Source: Laburnicola sp. R22_1
Lineage: Eukaryota; Ascomycota; Dothideomycetes; Pleosporales; Didymosphaeriaceae
Direction: 5' to 3'
DNA: 64,000 nucleotides
NCBI GenBank assembly: GCA_014281115.1
Contig: JACONQ010000011.1
Location: forward strand, 2,480,001-2,544,000
The position numbers were made by a program, and so were the translations under genes. This document shows positions 23,103 through 37,048 of the stretch, one piece after another. The notes under the pieces are model-generated. The model was not told the origin of the DNA. It saw nothing but the letters and a program-made list of their open reading frames with translations, and did no database searches. Positions within the stretch are counted from its first letter, which is position 1; the number at the start of each line of letters is the position of its first letter.

Positions 23103-24019
23103 GATGGATCCCGATGTTGCGGACAGGTTTGACAACGACGAATGCTGCTGGATCTCAAGGAGCGCCATTTCGTGGGACAAGTCCTCATTCCGTCTGTAGA
23201 TGATCAAAAACAGAAACTGTTCATCTCACCTGTATCATATGCTACGAGATTCACACTATGATGATCAAGACTCCCCTCACGCGATTACGTTCAAAACTAC
23301 TTGTAGTATCCACTAGATGGAAGTCAAACCGCATTATCCCGATTTTCATCTGGCTACAGTGAAAGCCTAAGGCTGGTCCTATTGATGGCGTACTTGACAC
23401 CAAATATTACGACTGATTAAGCTTGACCAGCATAGCTGTGCACATGCATTGGACGTAGACGCTGCCAAGAGAACATTTACGACGGCATGTCACCTCAGCA
23501 CATGGCAGCCACGTTCATCAAGCTCATCGAACGTTACACTCTCCCACCCTGTCCGTCGGTACGATCAAGGCACTTTGTGCAATTGTTGGATTAGTCAGTT
23601 AGGCCCGAGAGAATGTTCGGAGGATGCAGTTGGGTAGGATGCAGCGAGGTTGCATTGCTCCACTTCGCCTCGTTTAATCGGACACATATCGGGGCCCAAC
23701 CACTCGGATCATTCGGCAGCAGGCGCTCACTGCACTGACCGAGAGTATGGATGTTGATCCTTTGCGCATTGCGTTGAGGCGGCATGTGTCAGTAAGCAGA
23801 GCTCTGACCAGGTGAATTATCTGAGCTTCACGATAGTGACTGACAAGGATGAAGTAACATAAACCAGCGAGATATCATGTGAGAGCGAATTCCAGCTGAG
23901 AGTTTGTCTTTCATTCTTTGTAAATGCATCAGATCATAATTTAGAATACCAATTCAACAGCTGGATATAGTCGAACCTCCTGTTCAACATCAGCGGTCAC
24001 TCAGACAACACCAGTCAAC
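23103..24019 (+). promoter_or_regulatory. PKS-NRPS upstream region
   Basis: 917 bp between the MFS stop and the PKS-NRPS start, presumably the PKS-NRPS promoter and leader. The start context is AACACCAGTCAACATGAC. Several CGG triplets occur at 23680-23720 (ATCGGACACATATCGGGG, ACTCGGATCATTCGG). No open frame here resembles a protein family. Confidence 0.4.
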
Positions 24020-27000
24020 ATGACATCCGATCAACCAGAGCCCATTGCCATTGTTGGCAGCGCCTGTCGCTTCCCCGGGAATGCAAACTCACCTTCTGCT
24101 CTGTGGGAGCTGTTGGAGAGTCCCCGAGACGTCTGCGCAGAGATTCCTGCGGACCGATTTGACACAACCGGATACTACCATCCCGACGGAAGCCACCACG
24201 GAACAACCAATGTGCTGAAATCCTACCTCCTCCAAGAAGACCTGCGGGTATTCGATGCTGCTTTCTTCAACATCAGCCCTAATGAGGCTGATTCCATGGA
24301 CCCACAGCAGCGGTTGCTGCTGGAAACGGTCTACGAAGCTCTCGAAGCTGGTGGTCACACCATGGAGAGTCTTCGTGGGTCTGACACGGCAGTCTTCACC
24401 GGCACCATGGGTGTCGACTACAACGACACAGGTGTCCGCGACTTGAACACTGTGCCTACCTACTTTGCCACCGGAGTCAATCGAGCTATCATCTCCAACC
24501 GCGTCTCCTACTTTTTTGACTGGCACGGGCCCAGCATGACCATCGACACGGCATGCTCCTCCAGTCTTGTGGCTGTGCACCAGAGTGTGAAAGCTCTACG
24601 CACGGGTGAATCACGTGTTGCGCTGGCTTGCGGCACGCAGGTCATCCTTAACCCTGAGATGTATGTTGTGGAGAGCAAGTTGAAGATGCTCTCGCCTACC
24701 GGACGATCCCGAATGTGGGACGCCGCAGCCGACGGGTATGCCCGTGGTGAGGGTGTTGCGGCCGTTGTCCTGAAGAGGCTGAGCGACGCGATTGCAGACG
24801 GAGACCACATTGAGTGCCTGATTCGTGAGACAGGAACCAACCAGGATGGCCACTCCAATGGTATCACAGTCCCCAGCACTGAGGCTCAGGCAGCTTTAAT
24901 TAGACAGACGTACGCTCGTGCTGGTCTTGACCCCGTCAACCGCCCTGAGGATCGTCCGCAGTTCTTTGAAGCCCATGGGACGGGAACAAAGGCGGGAGAC
25001 CCGAAGGAAGCAGCCGCCATCTACCAGTCTTTTGGACGCTACAAGAGCCCAACAGATGCTCCCCTGTACGTCGGGTCTGTCAAGACAGTGATTGGACACT
25101 TGGAAGGCTCTGCTGGTCTGGCAGGTCTACTCAAGGGATCCACAAGCATACAAAACGGCACGATCCCTCCCAATCTCCTCTTTAGCAGTCTTAACCCTGA
25201 CATTGAGCCTTTTTACAAGGGGCTTCGCGTCCCGACGGAAGTGACGCCTTGGCCTGAACTGCCAAAGGGAGTTCCTCGACGTGTCAGCGTCAACAGCTTC
25301 GGTAAGTAAACTAGGAAAACAAAATCGAGTCATTGAGACTGCACTTGAACAAATTAGCTAACACGAATAGGTTTCGGTGGAAGCAATGCTCATGCCATCC
25401 TGGAACAATACTGTGAATCCTCAAGCATTGACCAAAACGCCGAGCAGTCTCCAGTCTTCACACCCTTTGTCTTCTCAGCACTGTCGGAATCATCCCTCGT
25501 TGCCCAAATGCAGGCATACAGAGAGTACCTCAAGACGAACCCAAACCTCAACGCCTCCGACCTAGCGTGGACACTACAGTCGCGCCGAAGCCAGCTTTCT
25601 ACCCGCGTCTTTTTCTCAGCTTCCGACATTGAGCAGCTCCAGTCCAAGATTGAGACCAAGCTTGCTCCCTTGCAGCAGAACCCCAAGATTGCCATTGGAA
25701 CGCGCAGCAGTATCAAGCCCAACCATCCTACGCCAAAGATTTTGGGCATCTTCACGGGTCAGGGTGCTCAGTGGGCAGGCATGGGAGCGGAGCTCATTCG
25801 GTCATCCAAGTACGTGGTCAAGAGACTGCAGGAGCTTGACCAGAGCCTGGCTACTCTACCGCCTTCTGACCGACCTACCTGGCGTCTGCAAGACGAGCTC
25901 GCGGCAGTCGACGGCGCCTCGCGCATCTCTGAGGCAGCCCTCTCGCAACCTCTCTGTACTGCCATCCAGGTCGTCCTTATTGACCTTCTCAAAAAAGCTG
26001 GCATCGAGTTTTCTGCTGTTGTCGGCCATTCTTCTGGCGAGATCGCGGCAGCATATACAGCTGGCTTCATCTCAGCCGAGGACTCTGTACGTATTGCTTA
26101 CTATCGCGGCCTTCACGCCAGCCTTGCTGGTAACGCTGCTACCGGACAAAAGGGTGCCATGCTGGCCGTGGGCACTTCCTGGGAGGATGCGCAAGATCTC
26201 ATCAATCTGCGAACGTTTAGGGGTCGTCTCGCTATCGCCGCTCACAACTCCAGTGCAAGCGTGACGCTGTCTGGCGATGTTGATGCCATCATCTCCGCGA
26301 AAAAGATCTTTGATGAAGAAAAGAAATTTGCCCGTGTGTTGAAGGTCGACACAGCATACCACTCTCATCACATGCTGCCCTGCGGCGACGCCTACATCTC
26401 CTCTCTCCAAGGCTGCGAGATTAAGATCAACCCCAAGGCAAACAACGCATCTTGCCAGTGGTTCTCCAGCGTCTCTCCTAATGACAAGGGGATGGACGTT
26501 AATGACTCTCTGAAGGATGTGTACTGGAGAAATAACATGACGGGTGCCGTGCTCTTCGCTGATGCCGTGAGGAACGCCGTCTCCAGCGACGACCAAATCA
26601 CTATTGCCCTCGAAGTTGGTCCTCATCCTGCCCTCAAGGGCCCAGCCGTACAGAATATTGCCGATGTACGTTCAACAGCAATCTCGTACAGCGGGATGCT
26701 TGGCAGAGGACAAAACGATGTCCATGCCGTATCTGATGCTCTGGGATTCTTGTGGACGCATCTCGGTGCCCAGTCGGTTGACCTTCAGTCGTACACGCGA
26801 GCCATCCATGGCGATGACTTCAACAAGCCCAAGCTCGCTGTTGGGTTGCCTTCATACCAATGGAACCATGCTAGGTCGCATTGGACAGAGTCACGCAGGT
26901 CCCGAAAGCTCCGCAGCCGCAAGCAGCCGATGCACGAGATCCTAGGCATGCTGCTTCCTGAGTCAAATACCCACGATCTGCGATGGTCCAACGTCCTCAA

Positions 27001-30000
27001 GGTCTCCGAGGTGCCTTGGCTTGACGGACACCAACTCCAAGGCCAGACCGTCTTTCCTGCTGCAGGCTACATCGCCATGGCGCTTGAGGCGTCCAAGCAT
27101 CTTGCAGGCTCCGACGAGGTTGAGGTATTCGAAGTTCGCGACCTTTCCATTCCTCGGGCAATTACATTCGAGGAGGGTGACACTGCTGGCGTGGAGACGT
27201 TGGTGACTCTGACTGAGATTCGACGTCACCCAAATAGCACAGCGACGGCTAATTACTGCTGCTACTCATTGCCAGTTCTTACCACTGGCTCCGAGCAGGA
27301 GATGGATTTGATTGCAACTGCCACAGTGAAGATCAACTTCGGCGCTTCAACTCCCGGAGCGCTTGCTGCTCCTGCATTGGAGGATTACAGAATGTATCCT
27401 ATCAACACGGATCGGTTCTATTCAACATTGGACCAGCTGGGCTACGGGTACTCTGGGCCTTTCAGGACCCTCTCGTCAATGCAGCGTAGACTTGGCTATG
27501 CGACTGCTGAGGTGAGGTCCTATGCGTATACGGATGCTGACCCTGCCCCGTACCTTGTTCACCCTAGCACTCTTGATGTCGCCTTCCAGGCTTCAATGCT
27601 GGCTTACTCGGCGCCCGGAGATGACCGACTTTGGTCACTGCATGTCCCAACGGCTATACGCAGCCTTAGGGTGAATCCTGCTGTATGCTCGTCGCTGCCG
27701 ACCTCTGGCGCCCAAGTTCCCGTTCGAGCTGCCATTGATAGCGGTGAAGATACCTTTTCCGGATACATGGACTTGCTCAGCCAGGACGGTCAACACAGCA
27801 TGGTACAGATTGAGGAGCTTACCATCAAGACGTTTGCGCCCGCCACAGAGGCGGATGATCGCGTTGTATTCACCTACACAAAGCTCGATTCGGCACTTCC
27901 GGACGGCGCTGCAGTAGCCCAAGGCATCAAGCCGACTGCATTTGAAGTGGAATTGGCCCATGCCTGCGAGAGAATCGCCTACTACTACATTCGTCACTGG
28001 AATGCCGAGCTCTCAGAAGAGGAATGGGCCAACGGGCAGCCGCACTACAAGTATCTCCACGACTGGGTCAACAGGACGCTCGATCTTGCCAACAAGGGAA
28101 CCCATAAGACCCTTAAGCGACAGTGGGCAAAGGATACCCGTGAGGATATAGATGTCATCATCAGTAAGTTTGCGGACAACCTGGACGTCAAGATGATCCA
28201 GACCGTGGGAGACAAGATTCCCTCTGCTGTCCGTGGTGAGACGACCATACTAGAACATCTTCTACGCGATAACATGCTCGACGATTTCTATCAGCTGGGC
28301 TCGGGCTTCCAGCGCTATAACCAGTTCCTGGCATCCATGATGAAGCAGATTACGCATCGATATCCTCACACTAAGATTCTCGAAATTGGTACGTGAAGAC
28401 TCATCAAGAATCGATATTCTACTAACATGAGCTTGCAGGTGCTGGTACTGGTGGCGCGACCAAGTACGTCCTTAAGGAGATGGGAGATAAGATGTCTTCA
28501 TACACTTATACCGATATCTCCGTGGGCTTCTTTGCAAAGGCGGCCGAGATTTTCAAGCAGTGGAGCGACAGGATAACTTTCAAGGTTTTCGATGCAGAGA
28601 AAAATCCCCTCGCGCAAGGCTATGAGCCTAACTCGTACGACATCGTCATTGCTTCCAATGTTCTCCACGCCACTGAGACACTCCACACGACGCTTAGCAA
28701 CACCAGGAAGCTCCTGAAGCCTGGCGGCCACTTGATGCTTCTCGAGATCACCAACAATGAGCCCATCCGGACTGGACTTATCTGGGGAACGCTCGCAGGG
28801 TGGTGGGCAGGGGTCAAAGACGGACGCAGATGGGCACCGACCATTACGCCAGGAATGTGGCACACTGCTCTCCGCAAGGCCGGATTTTCTGGCGTCGACG
28901 CTGTGACCCCTGAGATTGACGGCATCGCATGGCCCTTTTCCATCATGGCGGCGCAGGCTGTCGATGATAGGGTCCAGTTCCTTCGCCAGCCCCTCAACGT
29001 CAGCAAGCCGCCTATCCACATTGACAGTCTCGTCATTCTCGGAAACCAGAGTCTAGAAACAGCTAAGATCTCTGAGGAGTTGTCCCACAGCCTCCGCAAT
29101 TTCTGCGGCGAGGTCACAATCCTAGATACCCTGCCCACTGAAGAAGACGCTCTCGATATTCCACCCATGAGCACATTCATCAACCTGGTGGATATTGATG
29201 CCCCCATCTTCGAGAGCATCTCTGAGGGGACGCTCGAGGGCATGAAGAGAATGTTTGAACTTGCCAAGCAAGTCTTGTGGGTGACAAACGGCGCCATGGT
29301 CGACCGGCCGTATCACATGGCAAGCATCACTTTCAGCCGTGTTATCCGCCGCGAAGCAGGCCATGTCAGTCTCAACCACCTCGACATATCTGATATTACG
29401 CATAACAACGTCACAAATGCCATCGCTACTCATCTGCTTCAGTTGTGCGCGCTGGATGAATGGGATACGCCTGCCGGAGACGGTCAGCAGCTCCTATGGT
29501 CCAGAGAGCCGGAGGCATTCCTGGACAATGGAAAGCTTCTCCTCCCGCGACTGGTTAGCAATGTTGAGCAGAACAGGAGGCTGAACTCCTTCAGACGACA
29601 AATTACCAAGGAAGTCCCGGTTGCTTCTGCGAACTTCATTATCAGTCCTCCTACTGATGCCTCGCCAGCTTCACTGTCCGAGCCGTCTTCCTTGAGCTTG
29701 CACAAGAATGGGACAGACTTCGTGACCGCAGAATACTCTACTCTAATGGCTATCAACGTTTTGCCGGATACTTTCCTCTACATTGTTGGATCTGAGGACG
29801 CTGAGACTGGGCAGACTGTCCTGTCCATCTCAACCACCAATGCATTAAGGATATCACCAGTTGTATCCATCAAGTCCGATGCTGGCCCATTTGGAAATTT
29901 TTCGCTAGGTGGTCTCATAACTACTGCTGCAAGTGAGTTTGCAGCTGACTCCATACTTTCCGGTCTGCCCGCAGGCCACCGACTCTTGGTCTACTGCTCC

Positions 30001-33000
30001 GAACAAGACGCTCCCCATGTCTCAGCCCTCTTGAGCCAAGCCGCAGAGAAGTCAGTGACACTCACCATCACCTACGACTCAGGTCTCGGGTCCGACCATG
30101 TTGACCCATTGTGGACCAAGCTCAGCATTCGAGATTCCAAATTTGCTGTCAAGAAGCTCATGCAGAGTGTCAAGCCAACTTTCTTCCTGAATCTCTCTGA
30201 AGAGTCTGCTTTGGGAAACCGAGTACGCGAGTCACTGCCATCTGGATGCAAAACCATCGACATATCCTCTATTGTTCAGAGCAAGGCATCTCTGCCGACA
30301 CATGTCGAAAGCCAAAGTCTTGAAGCCCGCCTCCAGGCTATGGCCAAGAGACTTGCTGTTTCCACTACTCGAAACAACCACCACTTGATATTGGAGGCCA
30401 CAGCAAGTGACAAAATCACTTCGCGAAACATCTCGAATGTGGTGCAGTGGCCTTCTTCTGGAAGCGTCAACATTGGCATTCGCCCCCTCGAGGCGGCAGG
30501 TTTCTTCTCCAAGGACAAGACTTATCTCCTGGTCGGCCTCAGCGCAGGTATTGGCCAGTCTATCACCGAGTGGATGATATCCAACGGTGCTGGCTGCGTC
30601 TGCCTTACCAGTCGTCGTCCGGCCATTGATGAGAGATGGCTGAAGTCTGTCCAGCGCAACGGCTCTACTGTCAAGGTATATGCCATGGATGTCACTGACA
30701 TGCACAACACTGAGGAGGTCATTGCAGAGATCCGTGCCACTTGTCCTCCAATTGCTGGTGTCGCCAACGGAGCTATGGTTCTGCATGATAGCCTCTTCTC
30801 CAAAATGTCTTTAGACAAGATGCAGGGCGTTCTCGGTCCCAAGATTGACGGCTCTAACAACCTGGACCGTATTTTCTACGATGACGACTTGGACTTCTTC
30901 ATCCTCTTCTCGTCGGCGGCTTGTGTTGTGGGTAATGTTGGACAGTCCAACTATACAGCCGCCAACGGCTACATCAACAGTCTGGTTCGCCAGCGACGCC
31001 GACGCGGTGTTGCAGGTTCAACCTTTGATATTGGCCTGGTCGCTGGCATTGGATACATTGAGACGGCTGGCCAAGTGGTCATGGATCAACTCACCTCCCT
31101 TGGTCTAAGGCCTGTGTCTGAGACGGATCTGCGACAAGCTTTTGCCGAGACAATTCAAACCGGTCGTCCCAAGTCAGGCGATGAAAATAGTATGCCGGAT
31201 GCCGTCATCACCACCGGTATTCGCCACTTCTCCGTCGACGAGAATATCAAGGGACCCTGGTTCACCAACACCTTCTTCTCTCACTGTGTTATCGACAGCA
31301 AGGCTGAAGAGGCCCAGACGAATGACCAGGACCAAAAGTCTAACATTCCTGCGGCCAGACAACTGGTCAAGGCAACGACTCACGAGCAGGCTCTCGACAT
31401 TCTGCAGGGTACGTAAACTCATACCGCGGAGGACTCACACTCTTCGACTTGGCTAACCATCAGACAGAGTGCTTCGCCGCCAAGCTGCGCGTGGTGTTGC
31501 AGCTCAGCAACCAGGCCATCGATTACGCAGCACCACTTGTTGATCTTGGTATTGACTCGCTTGTCGCCGTCGAGGTTCGCTCTTGGTTCCTCAAAGAGAT
31601 CAAGGTGGACATTCCCGTCCTCAAAGTCGTAGGAGGCGCCTCTTTATCCGAGCTCTGTCAACAAGCCATGAAGAAAATCCCTGACGAACTTCTTACTGGC
31701 ATCGGGAAAGAGGCTGAGCCCAACAAGCCAGTGGGCCCAGAGCCCCAAAAGAAAAGGCCCGAGCCTGCGCCCCCCTCACCACAGATTTCGATACCATCTT
31801 CCGACAGCGCCTCAGAGAACAGTGACAGCCTCATCGATACACCCGGCTCCGCCCTCAGCTCCGACGTGACGAGTTTTGCGGCAACTCCTCAGCCCTCGAC
31901 CAAGTCGGACTACCTGACAGCAGGCTCCTCCGCAAGCGTCAAGGTCAGTCCGCCCTCTTACTCTTCCCACGTTCCTCCAATCGTGGCCCGTCGCAAGCAG
32001 CGCTTCGTCAAGAGCGTGCCCATCTCCCTTGGCCAGTCGCGCTTCTGGTTCCTGCAGCAGCTGCTGGCTGACCAGCGCACGCACAACGTGGCTTACTACT
32101 ACCGCATTAAGGGAGACCTCGATGTCGGTGACCTGGAGAGGGCGGTGCGCGTCGTGGCCTCGAGGCATGAGGCGCTTCGCACGTGTTTTATTCCCGATGA
32201 GGAGGATGCGAGCTGTGCTTACCAGAAAGTCTTGCCCAGTTCTCCCATTCGACTGCAGTACAAGACTATTAGCCACGAAGAGGACGTTGCCGTCGAGTAT
32301 GCAAAGTTGAGGACGCATGACTTCGATATGGCAAGTGGCGAATTGTTGCGCCTTGTCCTTTTGACTCTTTCGGCTTCATCGCACTACCTTCTCGTATATC
32401 ACCATCACATTATCATCGACGGAATAAGCCTCCAGGTCTTCCTTTCGGATCTGGAAAAGGCCTACAATGGCACTTCACTCGGACCAGCACCTCTGCAGTA
32501 TCCTGACTTCTCTGTGACACAGCAAAAGGCCGTTGAGGATGGTGATATGGATAAAGAGTTGAGGTTCTGGAGGGGGATCTTTCCTGCAGGAGAAGAAGCT
32601 CCTGTTCTCCCTCTACTCCCTATGGCCAGAGGTCATTCAAGAGTTCCTATGGCCAAGTACGATACTTATCAAGTTCAGCGACGCATTACGCCAGAGCTGG
32701 CAGCACGCATTAAGAGCGTTTCCAAAGCCCAGCGATCCAGCCCATTTCACGTATATCTGGCTGCTTTCAAAACATTGTTATTCCGCTTCACTGAAACGGA
32801 AGACTTGGCCATCGGCGTCGCAGATGGCGCGCGAAACGACAGTCGCATGATGTCTAGCATTGGCTTCTACCTCAACCTCCTTACACTGCGCTTCGCCCGC
32901 AACAATACACAATCATTTTCTGATGCGCTTGTCGAAGCTCGGAAGGTATCCCACGCCGCTCTAGAAAACTCGCGTCTCCCATTTGATGTGCTGCTGACGG

Positions 33001-36000
33001 AGCTCAACATCCCTCGCTCCTCCACACACTCTCCCTTATTCCAGGCATTCCTTGACTATCGCCAAGGCCTTCAGGAGAGGCAGCAATTTGGCAATTGTCA
33101 GATGGAAATGTCGGAAGAGGTCCACACGGGCAAGACGGCATACGATCTCACCGTAGATGTGACCACCAACGATACTGACGCCGTCATCATGTTCCGAGCG
33201 CAGAAGAGTATCTACGACATGACAGCGACCGAAATGCTCTGCGAAACCTACGTTCACTTCCTTGACACTCTGACTACTGATCCGTCCCTCCTCATTGACC
33301 AAGTGCCTCTCTTCGGCGCCAAGCAACTGCAGGACGCCGTTCGGATTGGTCGAGGTCAGTATTTTTCTTGATTTGTATAGATTTGATGAAAGACTGACAA
33401 CCACATAAGGTCCTGATATGGTGTCAGACTGGCCTGATACTCTCCCTCATCGAATTGATCAAGTTGCTCAAACAAACCCCGAAGCAGTCGCCTTGTTAGA
33501 TGGCAATAGCAAGCCGTTGACCTACTCAGCCATGATCAAGCGCATTGAGGCCATCGCCGAGTCCTTGCATAACGCCGGAATCATTGCTGGCCAAAGAGTC
33601 CTGGTCTTTCAAGACGCTTCCGCGGACTGGCCATGCTCGATGTTTGCCATTATGCGTCTTGGTGCAATCTATATTCCCCTCGACTTGCGTAATCCGCTGC
33701 CTCGCCTAGCATCTGTGGCGAAAGACAGTGAGCCTGCTGCCATCCTCGTCGATAGCACTACTGTGGACGACTGCTCGGCACTTGGTGTCCCGTCTGCCTA
33801 TGTTATTAATGTAGCCAATGTCGCATCCGTTCCTTCCTCCACCATCGCCAACAAAGCCAAGGGTGGTTCACCTGCGGCTATACTTTACACCAGTGGCTCC
33901 ACAGGCGCACCCAAGGGCATCATGGTCACGCATGCCGGCCTGCGCAACGAAATTGAAGGCTACACAAAGACATGGAAGCTCGGCGCAGAGCGAGTGCTAC
34001 AACAAAGCGCCTTTACCTTTAACCGTAAGTCTTGACACTATTGCTATTCTTACCCCTTTTTGCATTGCCACTAACCAAAAGCTTTAGATTCTTCTGATCA
34101 GATGTATACTGGTCTCGTAAATGGCGGCATGGTCTACGTCGTCCCTTGGGAAAAGCGCGGCAATGCTCTTGAAATCACCAAGATCATCCAAGAGCATGGC
34201 ATTACATACACCAAAGCCACGCCGTCCGAGTACTCGCTATGGATTCAGTACGGCGGCGAGAGCCTTCGACAAGCTTCGGCCTGGCGGTTCGCTTTCGGGG
34301 GCGGCGAATCACTTACCACGTCCGTCACTCAGGAGTTTGCCGCGCTCAATCTCCCAGGACTGCGATTCTTCAATTCGTACGGACCAACTGAAATCTCCAT
34401 CTCGTCCACCAAGATAGAGATTCCGTATCGCGAGAGAGAGGCCTTGGACTCCATGGGCCGCATACCTTGTGGCTACTCGCTGCCCAATTACTTCACGTAC
34501 GTGGTCGACGAGAATCTCAACGCTTTGCCAATGGGGATGCCAGGCCAGATTGCTCTCGGTGGTGCTGGCGTATCGCTTGGCTACACAAAGAACGAGGAGC
34601 TCACAAAAAAGCACTTTGTGGCAAACCCTTTCGCATCTTCTAAGGATATAGCCAATGGATGGTCGCGGATGTACCTCACGGGCGATATTGGTCATCTCAA
34701 TCAAGATGGCGCCATAGTATTCCGTAGCCGCATGATGGGCGACAGCCAAGTCAAGATCCGCGGCATCCGCATCGAGCTTAGCGACATTGAGAGCAACATT
34801 GTTACGGCCGCATCCGGTACGCTGCGCGATGCCGTCGTTACGCTTCGCGATCTCGACGGAGATTTTCTCGTCGCGCATGTCGTATTTGCGCCCAACAATG
34901 CAGTATCGGACAAGACGAGCTATCTCAAACAGCTTCTGAGTGGTCTGCCAATTCCCCAGTACATGATCCCTGTGGTGGCCGTCCCTCTCGATGAGCTTCC
35001 CTTGACGAACCACTCCAAGGTCGACAGAAAGGCCATAGCAACACTTGCACTCCCCCAGCAGATCCGGAACGTGAACGAGGATGCTGATGAGCTCACAGTG
35101 ACTATGCTGCAGCTCAGGAGTACGTGGAAAGAGGTCCTCGGCAAGGGCATCGGGATGCTGGGCCTTGGTATCCAGCCGTCGACAAGCTTCTTTCTTGTGG
35201 GCGGTAATTCTCTCCTGATTATCCGCCTGCAGTCCCAGATTCGGGACAAATTTGGCGTTGCCATTAGCCTAGTTGATCTCCTTGGCGCCAACACTCTGGG
35301 TGAAATGGCACGCAAGATTGAGGAGCATGCCAGCGTTCGACTCATCGACTGGGAAGAAGAGACGGAGCCTCCCGTCGTGCCCGAATATCTCAAGGATGTG
35401 TCTCTTGGCCCCAAGTCGGAGGATGGAAAGGGCAAAACACTTCTTGTGACGGGTGCAACAGGCTTCTTGTCAAGGGTTCTCCTACCCCATCTTGCTGCCA
35501 GGCCCGACGTGCGGGAGATCCACTGTGTTGGTGTGCGGGATATGGAGAGGCTCTACTCGTCAGATAAGGTGGTCGCTTACACCGGCGACTTGACTTCTCC
35601 CCTCATGGGTCTCTCAGAGAAGGAGTTTCGTCGACTTGCGCAGGATGTGGATGTCATTTTGCACATGGGTGCTGCTCGCTCATTCTGGGATAGCTATCAC
35701 GTCTTACGTGCTGTCAATGTGCTTCCGACCAAAATCCTTGCTCAGCTGGCAGCGCCGCGCCGCATACCTATCCACTACTTCTCCACCAGCGCGGTGTTTG
35801 AGGGCAGCACGTCCGATTTAAGCTCTGCAGCTGCCCATGTACCTTCCGTGGACGGAAGCAGTGGCTATAAGGCAAGTCGCTGGGCCAGCGAGCGTGTTCT
35901 GGAGCGATCTGGTACGAGCCTTGGTATTCCGTCGTTTGTATACCGATTCCTTCCCGCTTCTCAGCAATTTCCAGCAACAGAAGCTGTCATGGATGAGTTT

Positions 36001-36360
36001 TTACGCTGTGCAGACATTTCAAACAGTGTACCAGATACTCGCGGGTGGGCAGGTCGTCTGGATGTCATCCCGACTGACGTCGTAGCTGGAATGCTTTGCG
36101 AGTCACTGCTTGAGGGCAGTGCTCTCAGCACGGAGACGCACTTCCAGCACATCGAGGCCAGAGTCACGGTCACGGGCGAGGAATTGGCGACGCACATGGA
36201 GCAGCAGCGGGGCAATAAGACGGGGATGACCAGGATACCGCTGTTAAAATGGATTGGGCGCATAAAGAAGGCCGGGTTTGCTTACTTGTTGGCATCGCAC
36301 GAGGCAAGGATTGAACGAGGCACTGATGACCAGAGGGAAATTCTACAGACATGGAGATGA
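24020..36360 (+). CDS. Hybrid PKS-NRPS (KS-AT-DH-cMT-KR-ACP-C-A-T-R)
   Basis: Megasynthase of about 4014 residues. Exons 24020-25301, 25371-28388, 28439-31408, 31468-33354, 33410-34024 and 34088-36360; five GT-AG introns of 50-69 bp. Domains with key residues: KS with Cys179 (DTACSSS); AT near 553-870 with GHSSGE (~646); DH with His in [10 protein letters not shown] (~981) and Asp in HPSTLDVAF (~1160); C-methyltransferase LEIGAGTGG (~1431); no active ER; KR GLSAGIG (~2130) and SNYTAAN (~2271); ACP LGIDSL (~2450); C with HHIIIDG (~2736); A with [10 protein letters not shown] (~3213); T GGNSL (~3629); reductase-like R with TGATGFLS (~3712). Family logic: a methylated polyketide condensed with one amino acid. 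Two oddities: the A4 motif reads FNHSSDQ, with Asn at the usual Asp235 place, and R has YKASRW, Arg where the SDR Lys is expected. Confidence 0.95.
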
Positions 36361-36805
36361 AGATGGAAACTTTGGCAACACGGGGATGCCATACAGGCGG
36401 ATGTAGCGAGAAAAGAAAAGAAAGCAAGGATGTGTTTAGAAGTTGGGTTTTAGACTGGCATGCAGACGAACAGGGCGTTACGGTAGAAAACCTTTGACGA
36501 TATCTTCCACTCTCGGTTCAGTATCCTGCAATGCAGAATGGACGCATGGAGAATTACCTTATTGAGCATGGAAAACAGGGCTGTCCCAGTCACTTATTAT
36601 GCGCCACCGTTGCGCCCATCAACGGCTCGATACAAGGGGCAGCGGCCCATGGAGAAAGCAGCGCACGATCCCGTTCGAGATCATCTGTTGGGTTCGAAAA
36701 TCGGGGGAAAGCTTGGCAAAACCTTAATTACCGTGCCGAGACTGTCAGTGCGCAGCGACAGCTAATACGCACCCCAACATTAGCACTCAATGGTCGATAC
36801 TATAG
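36361..36805. other. PKS-NRPS downstream region
   Basis: About 450 bp after the stop codon holding the presumed 3' end of the megasynthase transcript. Short overlapping open frames (from 36531 on) have no family features. Nothing else is recognised. Confidence 0.45.
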
Positions 36806-37048
36806 CTACGTCGCTACCTGGACGCCAGACGCGCTCTCGTACGGAGACAACACGCATACCCACTGCCAAAGCTACGCGAGGCCTGCAAATGCCAACCCGA
36901 CTGTCCCCATCGTTCCCCCTACTGCGAGTGCGAAAAGAGATGTTCCGTGGGATGCATCTGCATAGTTCAAAACACAAATGTGGCCTTGGGGCCCGATTGC
37001 CCCCATTACTTCCCCTACTGCGACTGCGAGAAGAGATGTTCAGTGTGA
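36806..37048 (+). other. Stop-to-stop frame with a duplicated Cys-rich motif
   Basis: An 80-codon open frame without an ATG. Near its end a Cys-rich block occurs twice: DCPHRSPYCECEKRCSV and DCPHYFPYCDCEKRCSV, separated by a linker containing GCICIVQNTN. At DNA level the two copies (about 36899-36988 and 36991-37075) are ~87-bp near-repeats that continue past the stop codon. It could be the last exon of a small Cys-rich protein whose first exon I cannot place, or a decayed piece of one. I see no signal peptide in this frame. The protein interpretation is tentative; the duplication is directly visible. Confidence 0.3.
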
